A stretch of 62,573 nucleotides of DNA from UMGS1696 sp964463375. Its GTDB lineage: Bacteria > Bacillota > Clostridia > Oscillospirales > CAG-272. Each line of letters opens with the position of its first letter. Position 1 is the first letter of the stretch. Where the stretch lies: NCBI GenBank assembly GCA_964463375.1, contig CAYXBQ010000012.1, positions 1 through 62,573 on the forward strand. The letters run 5' to 3'. Below, in pieces: positions 25,458 to 33,413 of this stretch. Position numbers and translations under genes: made by a program. The notes beneath the pieces were generated by a model. It ran no database searches. It had not been told where the DNA came from and saw only the letters and a program-made list of their open reading frames with translations.

Positions 25458-26225
25458 ATGGAAAGAGAATGGAGAGTATTGATCGCAGACGAAAATGAAG
25501 AGATCCGGAAGAGCTGCCGGGCGTGTTTGCGGAAAAGAGAGCATACAAACGTAGAGGAAGCAAAGACCGGCGAGGAGGCACTGCGCATGATCGAAAGCGG
25601 CGGCTATGACATTGTGGTGGCCGACCTTTGGCTCAGTGGCGTAGACGGGCTGCACCTGATCCGGCAGACAAACGGGCTGGGACTGGACACGCCGCCGGCC
25701 TTTGTGATCTTAGTGCCCATGCCCTCCACCAGCAGCTACATGGATGCCAACCGGGCCGGTGCCATGCTGTGCATCCCCAAGCCGGTGGACTATGCGGCAC
25801 TGCGGGAAGGGGTGGAAACGCTCTGCCGTAACCGGGATCTGGCAGACACACCAGCGGGGTCGGAAAAAGAGGAGGACATGGAGACGCAGGTCACCCGGAT
25901 CATCCACCAGATCGGCGTACCGGCCCATATCAAGGGGTATCAGTACCTCCGCACCGCCATCCTCATGACCATCCAGGACAGCGACATCATCAACTCCGTC
26001 ACCAAGGTGCTGTATCCTTCGGTGGCAAAACAGTACCAGACCACCACCTCCCGTGTGGAGCGCGCCATTCGCCATGCCATCGAGGTGGCCTGGGACAGAG
26101 GGGATCTGGACACGCTGAACGGCTACTTCGGCTACACCATCCAGAACAGCCGGGGCAAGCCCACAAACTCCGAGTTCATCGCCATGATCGCCGACAATAT
26201 GCGCCTGAAATACAAAATACATTGA
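25458..26225 (+). CDS. spo0A: Sporulation master regulator Spo0A homologue
   Basis: A 255-residue response regulator. The receiver spans residues 1-120 with the acidic pocket ADENEE (11-14), the phospho-acceptor Asp56 in VVADLWLSGVDG and Lys108 in CIPKPVD. The switch Thr/Ser position (LTAFG in Bacillus) reads ILVPMP here, so the usual hydroxyl residue is missing. Residues 145-255 are the Spo0A DNA-binding domain with QIGVPAHIKGYQYLR and the recognition helix SRVERAIRHAIEVAW, nearly the same as in Bacillus, so target sites should be classic 0A boxes. It is monocistronic, with a promoter and terminator. It shows a spore-forming lineage, not that this strain sporulates. Confidence 0.95.
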   Translation: MEREWRVLIADENEEIRKSCRACLRKREHTNVEEAKTGEEALRMIESGGYDIVVADLWLSGVDGLHLIRQTNGLGLDTPPAFVILVPMPSTSSYMDANRAGAMLCIPKPVDYAALREGVETLCRNRDLADTPAGSEKEEDMETQVTRIIHQIGVPAHIKGYQYLRTAILMTIQDSDIINSVTKVLYPSVAKQYQTTTSRVERAIRHAIEVAWDRGDLDTLNGYFGYTIQNSRGKPTNSEFIAMIADNMRLKYKIH

Positions 26226-26241
26226 TCCACACAAGGAATCT

Positions 26242-26268
26242 GGTCTGTCCTGCCCGACAGGCCTTTTT
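26242..26268 (+). terminator. Intrinsic terminator of spo0A
   Basis: Stem GGTCTGTC (26242-26249) with GACAGGCC (26256-26263, one G-T pair) and a T run at 26264-26268. It begins 17 bp after the stop codon. Confidence 0.75.
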
Positions 26269-26320
26269 CTTTTGCGAGAGGAAATCCGCACATTTCCTAT
26301 TAAAAAATTGCACAAAACCA

Positions 26321-26349
26321 TTGCAGTTTTTGCCGGATTATGCTATACT
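26321..26349 (+). promoter_or_regulatory. Sigma-A promoter of the GH39-like gene
   Basis: TTGCAG (26321-26326), 17 bp, TATACT (26344-26349), 74 bp upstream of the start at 26423. Confidence 0.6.
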
Positions 26350-26422
26350 ATGCATAGAACACATCGTACAGAACGTTGCGACAAATCCAATATACCATTG
26401 CCTATATACTAGGAGAATCCAT

Positions 26423-27730
26423 ATGGAAAACATTATTTTTGATCTTTCGAAGACCTACGGCACCTTCAAGCCCATGCACGCCGTCAACAATGGTCCTGTT
26501 ATCAAGCGGCACGTGAACGACCAGAAGCGGTCGAATTTTGCAGCGTTCCGGGACGCACACATTCCCTATGCACGTACCCACGATGCTGCCTTTGAGCTGA
26601 ACTACGGCAGTGAGCACACCGTAGACATCACCGCCATCTTCCCCAATTTTGACGCAGACCCCACCGATCCGGCCTCCTATGATTTTGCCTGCACGGACGA
26701 ATATTTGGAGATCATCATGGATGCCGGTGCCAAGCCCTTCTTCCGGCTGGGACAGAAGATCGAGCATTATGTGAAGAAGTACGGCACGATCCCCCCGAAG
26801 GATTTTTCGAAGTGGGCGGTCATTTGTGAGCATATCATCCGGCACATGAACGAGGGCTGGGCGAATGGGCACCACTACGACATCGAATATTGGGAGATCT
26901 GGAACGAGCCGGATCTGGATGCAGACGACAGCACAAACAAGCGCACCTGGGGCGGCACCAAGGCACAGTTCTTCGATCTATTCGAGATCACCGCCAAGCA
27001 TCTGAAGGCTTGCTTCCCCCAGTACAAGATCGGCGGTCCGGCACTGGCTGGCAACGAAGGCTGGGCAGCGGATTTCCTTGCCGAGATGCATCAGCGGGAG
27101 GTTCCCATGGACTTTTTCTCCTGGCACATCTACTGCACCGAACCGGTCCATATGACTGCCAAGGCGGAACGGATGCGCCGTCTCTTGGACGACAACGGCT
27201 ATGAGAAAGCGGAGAGCATCCTCAACGAATGGAACTACGTGAAGGGCTGGGTGGACGAATATGTGTATTCCATCCAGGCGGTCATTGGGATCAAGGGGGC
27301 TGCCTTCACCATGGCCTGCATGACGGCGGCACAAAAATCCTCCATCGATATGCTCATGTACTACGATGCCCGTCCCTGCGTACTAAACGGCCTGTTTGAC
27401 TTCTACACCCAACAGCCCCTGAAGGGCTATTATCCCTTCCCGTGGTTTGCCGGCTTCATGGGTCTGACCGAGGTACGGTGTGTAAGCGAGCCGGAAAATC
27501 TCTACACCTTGTGTGGCGTAGACGAAAACGGCAAGACTACCACCATTGTGACCTACTACACCGACGACGACAACGCCGCTCCTAGGGAAGTACATCTGGA
27601 CTTTGGCAAGGCTGGCAAGTATGAGGTCACGCTGCTGGACAAGGAGCACACGGCAGAGGTCGTTGGCACCACGGAGGAGCTGACCTTCACCATGCCTGTG
27701 CATTCCTGTCTCCTGCTGCGGGAGATCTAA
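26423..27730 (+). CDS. GH39-like glycoside hydrolase (beta-xylosidase type)
   Basis: A 435-residue cytoplasmic protein with no signal peptide. The (beta/alpha)8 barrel carries the GH-A clan residues: acid/base Glu162 in YWEIWNEPD and nucleophile Glu269 in ILNEWNY. A beta domain makes up the last ~90 residues. Family 39 members cleave beta-xylosides or alpha-iduronides; which applies is not visible. The start is the ATG after AGGAGAATCCAT; the longer frame back to 26222 overlaps the spo0A stop and promoter. It is followed 70 bp later by solute-binding lipoprotein genes, which suggests intracellular breakdown of an imported oligosaccharide. Confidence 0.85.
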   Translation: MENIIFDLSKTYGTFKPMHAVNNGPVIKRHVNDQKRSNFAAFRDAHIPYARTHDAAFELNYGSEHTVDITAIFPNFDADPTDPASYDFACTDEYLEIIMDAGAKPFFRLGQKIEHYVKKYGTIPPKDFSKWAVICEHIIRHMNEGWANGHHYDIEYWEIWNEPDLDADDSTNKRTWGGTKAQFFDLFEITAKHLKACFPQYKIGGPALAGNEGWAADFLAEMHQREVPMDFFSWHIYCTEPVHMTAKAERMRRLLDDNGYEKAESILNEWNYVKGWVDEYVYSIQAVIGIKGAAFTMACMTAAQKSSIDMLMYYDARPCVLNGLFDFYTQQPLKGYYPFPWFAGFMGLTEVRCVSEPENLYTLCGVDENGKTTTIVTYYTDDDNAAPREVHLDFGKAGKYEVTLLDKEHTAEVVGTTEELTFTMPVHSCLLLREI

Positions 27731-27800
27731 TATAAAATCCCCACCCGGCGCATTGCTCTGGTATCTACTCATTATATAAGGAAAGAAAGAAGGTATTCGC

Positions 27801-28667
27801 ATGTATACATCCACAAACGCCACCTGGAAACGCATTCTTGTCCTGCTGCTTGCCGCTATGACGGTTTTGCCTGCCTGCGGAAACAGCGATACCCCCGATA
27901 CCACCGACACCACGGCGAACACCGCCAGCGAGACCGTGGAGACAGAAACGGAGCTGACCACCGCTCTGCCCGACACCGACTGGGAAGGCAGGGAATTTCG
28001 GGTGCTGGGGCAGACGGACGCCGAGGGCTATGCCCAGTTCTCCACCCACGAGATCGATGCGGAGGAGCTGAATGGCGATGCTCTGAACGATGCGGTATTC
28101 AACCGGAACACCACCCTCGAGGACCGCTACAATGTGGTGATCGTTGCCAATGAGGAATCCCACCGTGCGCCGGATACCCTGACCAAGCTGGTGGCCGCCG
28201 GGGAAGATCTGTATCACACCACATTTGTCATGCAGAGTCAGGTAGGTTCGCTGGTGCTGAAGGGCAATTTGCAGGAGATGACAAACCTGCCCTACATCGA
28301 TTACGCCATGCCCTGGTGGAACGAGGACGTAAACGAGCAGCTCAGCGTGGCAAACAAGCTGTACTTCACCACCAGTGACTTCTCCCTCTCCGACAAGCAG
28401 CGGGTGAACGTACTGATGTACAACACCGACATGATCAAGGACTTTGGGCTACCGAACCCCATCGAGCTGATCCGGGAAGGCACCTGGGACATCGACACCA
28501 TGACCGAGTGGTGTGAGACCGTGGGGGCGGATCTGGATGGCGACGGGAAAATGACCGACAAAGACCGCTATGGCTTGACCATGGACTCCTACAATGCGTT
28601 CAAGGTATTCACCTATGCCGCCCGACAAGGATTCCGACGACCTGCCCACGATCGTCATGAACAGTGA
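27801..28667 (+). pseudogene. Solute-binding-type lipoprotein, N-terminal part (frameshifted)
   Basis: The first part of a lipoprotein of the same family as those at 9465, 29283 and 36745. The signal peptide ends LLLAAMTVLPAC with Cys26 as the lipidation site. The protein runs in frame through PWWNEDVNEQ, IREGTWDIDTMTEWC and the EF-hand-like loop DLDGDGKMTDKDRYG up to about AFKVFTYAA, near 28615. There it leaves the family sequence and ends with about 16 unrelated residues. The rest of the gene continues in another frame at 28594-29277. Either a real mutation or an assembly error broke it. Confidence 0.75.
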
Positions 28668-29277
28668 GAATATGCTGAACGCCATCGACAAGGTGGTCGC
28701 CCTGACCTGCCAGGACTATTCCCTGTTCTGCAACGACTTTGAGGGCAAGGTGGACTACAACTATTGGTTGGTCTCCGGCAACGTGTTCAAGGCTGGGAAC
28801 GCACTCTTTATGAATGGCTTTACGCATTCTCTGGCGTCCTGCTCCGATTCCGAGATCAACTACAACGTCATCCCGTATCCGAAGCTGAACACCGCACAGG
28901 AGAAGTACTACACGCTGTCCGACCTGTTTGCCATGTTCTTTGCCATTCCGATCACCTGCGCCGAGAACGATTTTGCTGCCTTTATGCTGGAAGCCCTGGC
29001 GTATGAATCCACGGACACCACGCTGTACACCTACTACGACATCTCCTGCAAGCGGAAATATACATACGATGAGACTGGCGCAGAGATGCTCGACCTCATC
29101 TTCTCCGGTATCGTCTATGACCCGGCGCTGATCTACAGCTGGGGCGAGCTGAACAACATCCTTGCCGACAACATCCCGAAAAAGAAGGAAAACGTGTTCT
29201 CCTCCACCTATGCCTCCAAGGAAAAGGCGGCACTGTCGGCTATGGAGAAGACGATCGAACAATTTACTGAGGAATAA
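28594..29277 (+). pseudogene. Solute-binding-type lipoprotein, C-terminal part (frameshifted)
   Basis: The continuation of the gene starting at 27801. Family sequence resumes around PDKDSDDLPTIVMNSENM (about 28622 on), one frame over, and runs to the family C-terminus with IPYPKLNTAQEKYY and EMLDLIFSGIVYDPAL. The reading shift is +1 base relative to the first part, or a small deletion of a few codons, as a short Gly-rich stretch seen in relatives seems missing at the joint. The fragment has no ribosome site or signal peptide, so it is unlikely to be made on its own. Joined, the protein would be about 490 residues. Confidence 0.7.
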
Positions 29278-29282
29278 AATAC

Positions 29283-30734
29283 ATGCATATCTGTATCCCA
29301 AAACGACCCTTGCTCCTGCTGCTTGCCGCTATGCTGCTCCTTTCCGGCTGCAGCAGCGATGGTACCGAAACCATCGAGACCACTGTGACCCCCACGACAG
29401 AGCAAACTGCAAAGACCCGTGTTCCACATGGTCTGCCCGCGCTTGATTTTCAAGGTGCAAATTTCCACACCACCTATTTAGACTGGCAGGAATATGCCGA
29501 ATACTTCTTTGCACATGAATCCACCGGGGATGCCATGAACGATGCTATCTTCGATAGAACTACACGTGTGGAAGAAGCGCTCAACGTTTCCATGACCGAA
29601 ACTGCGTATGTAAAAAGTGCCTATCTGGAGCAAGCCAATGCTGTCAAGACCTCGGTACAGGCCGGAGACGATGCCTATCAAATGGCGCTGCTATTCTGCT
29701 TCGACTATATGATGACAGAAGGATATCTGCATCCGGTAGATACCATGCCCTATATCGATCTGGACGCCCCATGGTGGAATCGAGAAGCCATGGACTCCCT
29801 GCGACCGGGAAAGCATTATTATTACTGCGTCTCCGATTACACCATCCCCGTTCCCTTTGCTGTATATTTCAACAAGGACATGGTGAAAAACTACGCCCTC
29901 TCTGACCCGTATACGCTGGTACGGGAAGGGAAATGGACGATGGATACCATGTTCGACATGGGGCTGGCTGTAGCGCAGGACGTGGATGGAGACGGCAAAT
30001 ATACAGAAGGAGATGTGGTGGGGATAGCTGCCCATGTGGGGTCTCAATACATCAACTTCATGACCGGTGCAGGACAATTTGTCGGCACAAGGACAGACGA
30101 CGGCACGATCACCATCGATATGAACAACGAGCGGATGTATACCATCATCGACAAGTTCTATCAATACCTGATCCAGCCCTGTGCCCTGTTGGATACACCG
30201 GAAAGCACCTGGGACGACCCCTACGGCATGCTGGGTGGCAAGGCTCTGTTCCGGCTCAACTCCATTGCCTTGGGGCATCATTATCGAGATGTCGAGGAAA
30301 ACATCGGTATCCTGCCCTACCCGAAGTTAGACGAGGCACAGGAGGACTATATCTCCCTGAACTGGGGCGGTCTGATGGGCATTCCCGTATCGATCCGTGA
30401 CCCGGAAATGGTCGGTGCAGTCATCGAGCTTTTGGCGTGGGAAAGTGGTGATACAGTCATTCCCGCCTACTACGATGTTCTGCTGGATGGCAAGCTGGCA
30501 CGAGACGAGGATTCTGTTGCCATGCTGGATCTGCTCTTTGACTCCTTTATCTATGACCCGGGGCTCAATCTATTGGGCAGCAAGCCCGGCGTGACCAATC
30601 TGGTATGGACGATGAGTACACTGGTCGCCAGCCAAAGATCCACCGATTTTGCTTCGTATTATGCCCAAAACGAAAAGGCAGCGCTCCATTCTGTGACAGA
30701 ATTCTATGAAGCTCTTGCACAGATCGAATCTTGA
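29283..30734 (+). CDS. Extracellular solute-binding-type lipoprotein
   Basis: A 483-residue lipoprotein. The signal is MHICIPKRPLLLLLAAMLLLSGC with Cys23 lipidated. The mature protein has the family marks in order: APWWNREAMDSL, SDPYTLVREGKWTMDTM, EF-hand-like DVDGDGKYTEGD, ILPYPKLDEAQEDYIS, and PAYYDVLLDGKLARDEDSVAMLDLLFD. It follows the broken paralogue by 5 bp with a GAGG site in its tail. Related proteins bind oligosaccharides for ABC import, but no permease or ATPase gene is near, so it must use a remote or shared transporter, or have another surface role. Confidence 0.85.
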   Translation: MHICIPKRPLLLLLAAMLLLSGCSSDGTETIETTVTPTTEQTAKTRVPHGLPALDFQGANFHTTYLDWQEYAEYFFAHESTGDAMNDAIFDRTTRVEEALNVSMTETAYVKSAYLEQANAVKTSVQAGDDAYQMALLFCFDYMMTEGYLHPVDTMPYIDLDAPWWNREAMDSLRPGKHYYYCVSDYTIPVPFAVYFNKDMVKNYALSDPYTLVREGKWTMDTMFDMGLAVAQDVDGDGKYTEGDVVGIAAHVGSQYINFMTGAGQFVGTRTDDGTITIDMNNERMYTIIDKFYQYLIQPCALLDTPESTWDDPYGMLGGKALFRLNSIALGHHYRDVEENIGILPYPKLDEAQEDYISLNWGGLMGIPVSIRDPEMVGAVIELLAWESGDTVIPAYYDVLLDGKLARDEDSVAMLDLLFDSFIYDPGLNLLGSKPGVTNLVWTMSTLVASQRSTDFASYYAQNEKAALHSVTEFYEALAQIES

Positions 30735-30865
30735 TCTGCCCTTCTCCCTATAAGACCATCAAGCGATTCCAAAATAACAAAAAATACCGGCTCCAATGCA
30801 CGGGCGCACATATACCGCACCGGTGTTTGGCTCCGGAACATCATGATAAACAAAGGATATACCCT

Positions 30866-32809
30866 ATGAAACGACGTGCTGACAGTGCCTTCGGGCTACA
30901 TTTTGACTTTCACGCTTCTCCTGCCCCCGGTCTGGTGGTGGGTGCCACACTGAAGGAAGAGGACATTCGGGAGCTCTGCACCCTGCTGCATCCCGACTTC
31001 ATCCAGATCGACTGCAAGGGGCATCCCGGCTGGGCATCGTATCCCACGGAATGTGAAAACGCCATGCCGGAATTTGCCACCGATACCTTAGCCCTATGGC
31101 GGCGTGTGACAAGAGAAGAGGGTGTGGCGCTGTACCTACACTACTCCGGTGTCATCGACCATCACTACGGCAAGCTCCATCCGGCGGATCAGGTGGTGAA
31201 TGCCGACGGTTCTTTGGCAGAGGGCGTGACCAGAACCTATGGCTTTGCCTATGCGGACAAGCTGCTGATCCCCCAGCTGAAGGAGCTTGCCGGGAAATAC
31301 GGTGCCGACGGTGTTTGGGTGGACGGTGAATGCTGGGGTACCAGAGTGGACTTTCATCCGGATACCATTGCTGCCTTTGAAACAGAAACAGGCATTTCGC
31401 TTGACGGCAAGCTGCCCGTAAATCGAGAGGACCCCTATTATCAGGAATACCACGACTTCTGTCGGGAGCTGTTCCGTCGGTACGTGCGGCACTATGTGGA
31501 TGCGGTACACGCCGAATACCCGGATTTCCAGATCGCATCCAACTGGGCATACACCGACCATATGCCGGAAGCCGTGACCGCCAACGTGGACTTTCTCTCC
31601 GGGGACTTCAACCCGTGGAACTCCTTCAACGTGGCTCGGTACGCCGGTCGTGCCATTGCCCAGCAGAACAAGACCTGGGATCTGATGGCGTGGAATTTCC
31701 GTGCCCAGAATGCCAACAAGCCCGGCGGCGTTCCCAAGCATCCCACCCAGATCATGCAGGAGGCCGCTACGGTACTGGCGGTAGGCGGTGGTTTCCAGAA
31801 CTACATCACCCAGTACAAGGATGGTTCGCCCCGGATGGAGCAGATCCGCCGCATGAAGCCGGTGGCCGATTTCATCCGTGCCAGAGAGCCGTATTGCTTC
31901 CGGGACAAGGTGCAGCATGAGGCTGTGATCCTGCTTTCCCAATACGACAGAGCCCACGAGGACGGTATGTACGGTCGTGCCGGATACGGGCGCACGGTGG
32001 GACTGACTTCCCTGTTCTGTGATGCCGGCATTTCGGTGGAGATCGCCGGAGAATACACCCTGTCCGGCAGACTATCAGACTACAAGATGATCGCCATTCC
32101 GGAGCTGTACTACGGGCTGGAGGATACCATGGTAGCCGCGCTGCTTGAGTATGTCCAAAAGGGCGGCAGTCTGCTGCTGACCGGTTTGAACACGGCAACG
32201 TTCTTCCAAAAGCACCTGCCCTACACCATCGATACGGATGAACGTTCCAGCCAGTGGCGCTGGGTATCGCTGGATCACAACGAAGTGGGTATGCTCCGAG
32301 ATGCACATGGTGTCACCGCAGAGGGGGCAGAGACCGTGGTCTGGTATGGGGATGAAGAAAGAAAAACCACCATTCCCGGTGGCGTGATCTTCTCCTATGG
32401 CAAGGGCAAGATCGCTGTATTGGCGGCAGACATTGGTGCCCAGTACGGCGACTGCGTGCAGTTTATCCACCGGAACATCCTGCGTGCCCTGTGCGGCAAG
32501 CTGTACACGCCGACTGTCACAGTGGAAAAAGCGGTTGGCATCGTGGAGATGGTGGAGACCTGGAAGGATGGGCAGTTCTGCATCCAGCTCATCAACGGCA
32601 ACGGACAGCACGCCAGCACCGCCGCCGCCACGGAAGACCAGATCCCGCCGGTACTGGACATCACCCTGACCATGCGCTGCGACAAGAAGCCCGGTGCTAT
32701 GGTATTGCAGCCCACCGGCAAGGCTCTCGATTTCACCTGGGAAAATGGTATCGCCACGGTTGTGGTGGACAGAGTGGACATTCACGAGATCGTTGTGGTG
32801 GAAATGTAA
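30866..32809 (+). CDS. Probable glycoside hydrolase (GHL6/alpha-fucosidase-like barrel)
   Basis: A 647-residue cytoplasmic protein, from the ATG after AAAGGATATACCCT. The longer frame to 30731 has no coding character. The first ~340 residues form a TIM barrel with HPDFIQIDCKGHPGWASYPT, YLHYSGVIDHHY and ADGVWVDGECWGTRVDFHPD; the Asp/Glu pair in WVDGECWG is a plausible active site. The next ~200 residues, with LLEYVQKGGSLLLTG, look like a beta-galactosidase trimerisation (GATase-like) domain, and the end is a beta domain. I place it near the hypothetical glycosyl hydrolase 6 and GH29 groups by pattern only. It follows the lipoprotein genes on the same strand. Confidence 0.7.
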   Translation: MKRRADSAFGLHFDFHASPAPGLVVGATLKEEDIRELCTLLHPDFIQIDCKGHPGWASYPTECENAMPEFATDTLALWRRVTREEGVALYLHYSGVIDHHYGKLHPADQVVNADGSLAEGVTRTYGFAYADKLLIPQLKELAGKYGADGVWVDGECWGTRVDFHPDTIAAFETETGISLDGKLPVNREDPYYQEYHDFCRELFRRYVRHYVDAVHAEYPDFQIASNWAYTDHMPEAVTANVDFLSGDFNPWNSFNVARYAGRAIAQQNKTWDLMAWNFRAQNANKPGGVPKHPTQIMQEAATVLAVGGGFQNYITQYKDGSPRMEQIRRMKPVADFIRAREPYCFRDKVQHEAVILLSQYDRAHEDGMYGRAGYGRTVGLTSLFCDAGISVEIAGEYTLSGRLSDYKMIAIPELYYGLEDTMVAALLEYVQKGGSLLLTGLNTATFFQKHLPYTIDTDERSSQWRWVSLDHNEVGMLRDAHGVTAEGAETVVWYGDEERKTTIPGGVIFSYGKGKIAVLAADIGAQYGDCVQFIHRNILRALCGKLYTPTVTVEKAVGIVEMVETWKDGQFCIQLINGNGQHASTAAATEDQIPPVLDITLTMRCDKKPGAMVLQPTGKALDFTWENGIATVVVDRVDIHEIVVVEM

Positions 32810-32826
32810 ATTCATAGGATTTTCTC

Positions 32827-32855
32827 TTGACATAGCAAGGCTTTGGGTGTATAAT
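32827..32855 (+). promoter_or_regulatory. Consensus sigma-A promoter of plus-strand small RNA
   Basis: TTGACA (32827-32832), 17 bp, TATAAT (32850-32855): a perfect consensus. It sits 18 bp after the stop of the hydrolase gene, and no reading frame with a ribosome site follows before the terminator at 32950. Confidence 0.8.
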
Positions 32856-32861
32856 AAAAAA

Positions 32862-32987
32862 AGAAAACCGTAAGGCTTACGTTAAACGGTTGTCTTTACA
32901 TTAGGATACGCTAAATCGATGAAGAGTTGGTACCTCTGTCATCGACATAGTGAGCCTTCTGCTGCGAACAGACGGCTCACTTTTTCT
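32862..32987 (+). ncRNA. Structured small RNA of about 125 nt, family not assigned
   Basis: A transcription unit with a consensus promoter and a strong terminator but no credible ORF. Foldable parts: AACCG near 32866 with CGGTT near 32887; a 10 bp stem CGATGAAGAG (32917-32926) with CTCT-G-TCATCG (32934-32944), one bulged base and a TTGGTAC loop; and the terminator hairpin 32950-32980. The single-stranded stretches (GTAAGGCTTACGTTAAACGG, TTAGGATACGCTAAAT) have the unbroken, non-repetitive look of conserved RNA. It may belong to one of the orphan clostridial RNA motifs, but I cannot identify which. Confidence 0.6.
32950..32986 (+). terminator. Intrinsic terminator of the plus-strand small RNA
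   Basis: Stem GTGAGCC (32950-32956) with GGCTCAC (32974-32980), inner TCTG/CAGA pair, then TTTTT (32981-32985). The stop codon of the minus-strand 40-residue ORF lies inside it. Confidence 0.8.
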
Positions 32988-33099
32988 TTGTATCCTGTGC
33001 CTTGGCTGCTGTGGAACGGATCCACATAACCAATGTACAAACTTCTGCATAATTCCTATACAGGATTTCTGCTAATACTAAGAAAAAGGATATACCCAT
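32977..33099 (-). CDS. Possible 40-residue protein behind a terminator-containing leader
   Basis: A short minus-strand frame beginning MGISFFLVLAEILYRNYAEV and ending KAQDTKKK. An AAAGGAGG ribosome site lies 10 bases before the ATG at 33099. The first ~28 residues are fairly hydrophobic with a basic tail, as in small membrane peptides. It sits directly after the T run of a terminator hairpin in its own leader (33121-33171), so it would be made only on read-through. Its 3' end overlaps the plus-strand small RNA terminator, an antisense layout as in type I toxin loci. Coding status is unproven. Confidence 0.3.
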   Translation of the reverse strand: MGISFFLVLAEILYRNYAEVCTLVMWIRSTAAKAQDTKKK

Positions 33100-33117
33100 G
33101 TACTATCGCCCTCCTTT

Positions 33118-33325
33118 CGTCAAAAACTCGGGAGAGCAGAACACAAATATAGATGATAATCCTGCTCTCCCTGTGAAGGGGGAACAAGCGTACCAACAAC
33201 CGTCTTGAAGTTAACACGGATCATTCGAGAAAACGAGCCTAAAAGCTAAGATTTATGGCTTCTTTGGCGAGTTTTCAACCTTAACCAGCGTTTCCTTCGC
33301 CGATAATTTGCCTTACGGATTTCCG
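33118..33325 (-). ncRNA. Structured leader or small RNA of about 205 nt, family not assigned
   Basis: From a consensus minus-strand promoter to an intrinsic terminator, with no ORF preceded by a ribosome site inside. The 5' end has a perfect small hairpin ACGG-AAAT-CCGT (about 33325-33314), followed by GGCGA...TCGCC and GCG...CGC pairings around 33304-33268 and AGCC/GGCT further on. The size and the long unpaired conserved-looking segments suggest an ordered RNA. Because an AAAGGAGG site and a small ORF follow the terminator, it can be read either as an independent ncRNA or as a riboswitch-like attenuator. Confidence 0.5.
33121..33171 (-). terminator. Intrinsic terminator of the minus-strand RNA
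   Basis: Perfect 10 bp stem GGGAGAGCAG (33130-33139) with CTGCTCTCCC (33162-33171), 22-base loop, and on the minus strand GAG then TTTTT (33122-33126). Confidence 0.7.
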
Positions 33326-33331
33326 TTTTCT

Positions 33332-33360
33332 ATTGTACCACATATGGCGGTTTTTGTCAA
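33332..33360 (-). promoter_or_regulatory. Consensus sigma-A promoter of the minus-strand RNA
   Basis: Minus strand TTGACA (33355-33360), 17 bp, TACAAT (33332-33337). It directs transcription towards the plus-strand small RNA. It lies about 50 bp upstream of, and divergent from, the hydrolase start at 33414. Confidence 0.7.
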
Positions 33361-33413
33361 TCGTTTTTCTACAGAATCGAAATTTATCCTGTATCCAAGA
33401 AAGGTTCATGAAA

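Noticed and set aside
25137..25655. A 173-residue N-terminal extension of the MutS-like protein
   Set aside because: The extension crosses the spo0A start and both promoters; AAGGAGG before 25136 fixes the real start.
30731..30865. A 45-residue N-terminal extension of the hydrolase at 30866
   Set aside because: It overlaps the end of the preceding gene and has no ribosome site, whereas AAAGGA precedes the ATG at 30866.
33098..33208. A 36-residue plus-strand frame beginning MYYRPPF with AAAAAGGA upstream
   Set aside because: It spans the minus-strand terminator hairpin, has no promoter of its own on the plus strand, and its composition is not protein-like.
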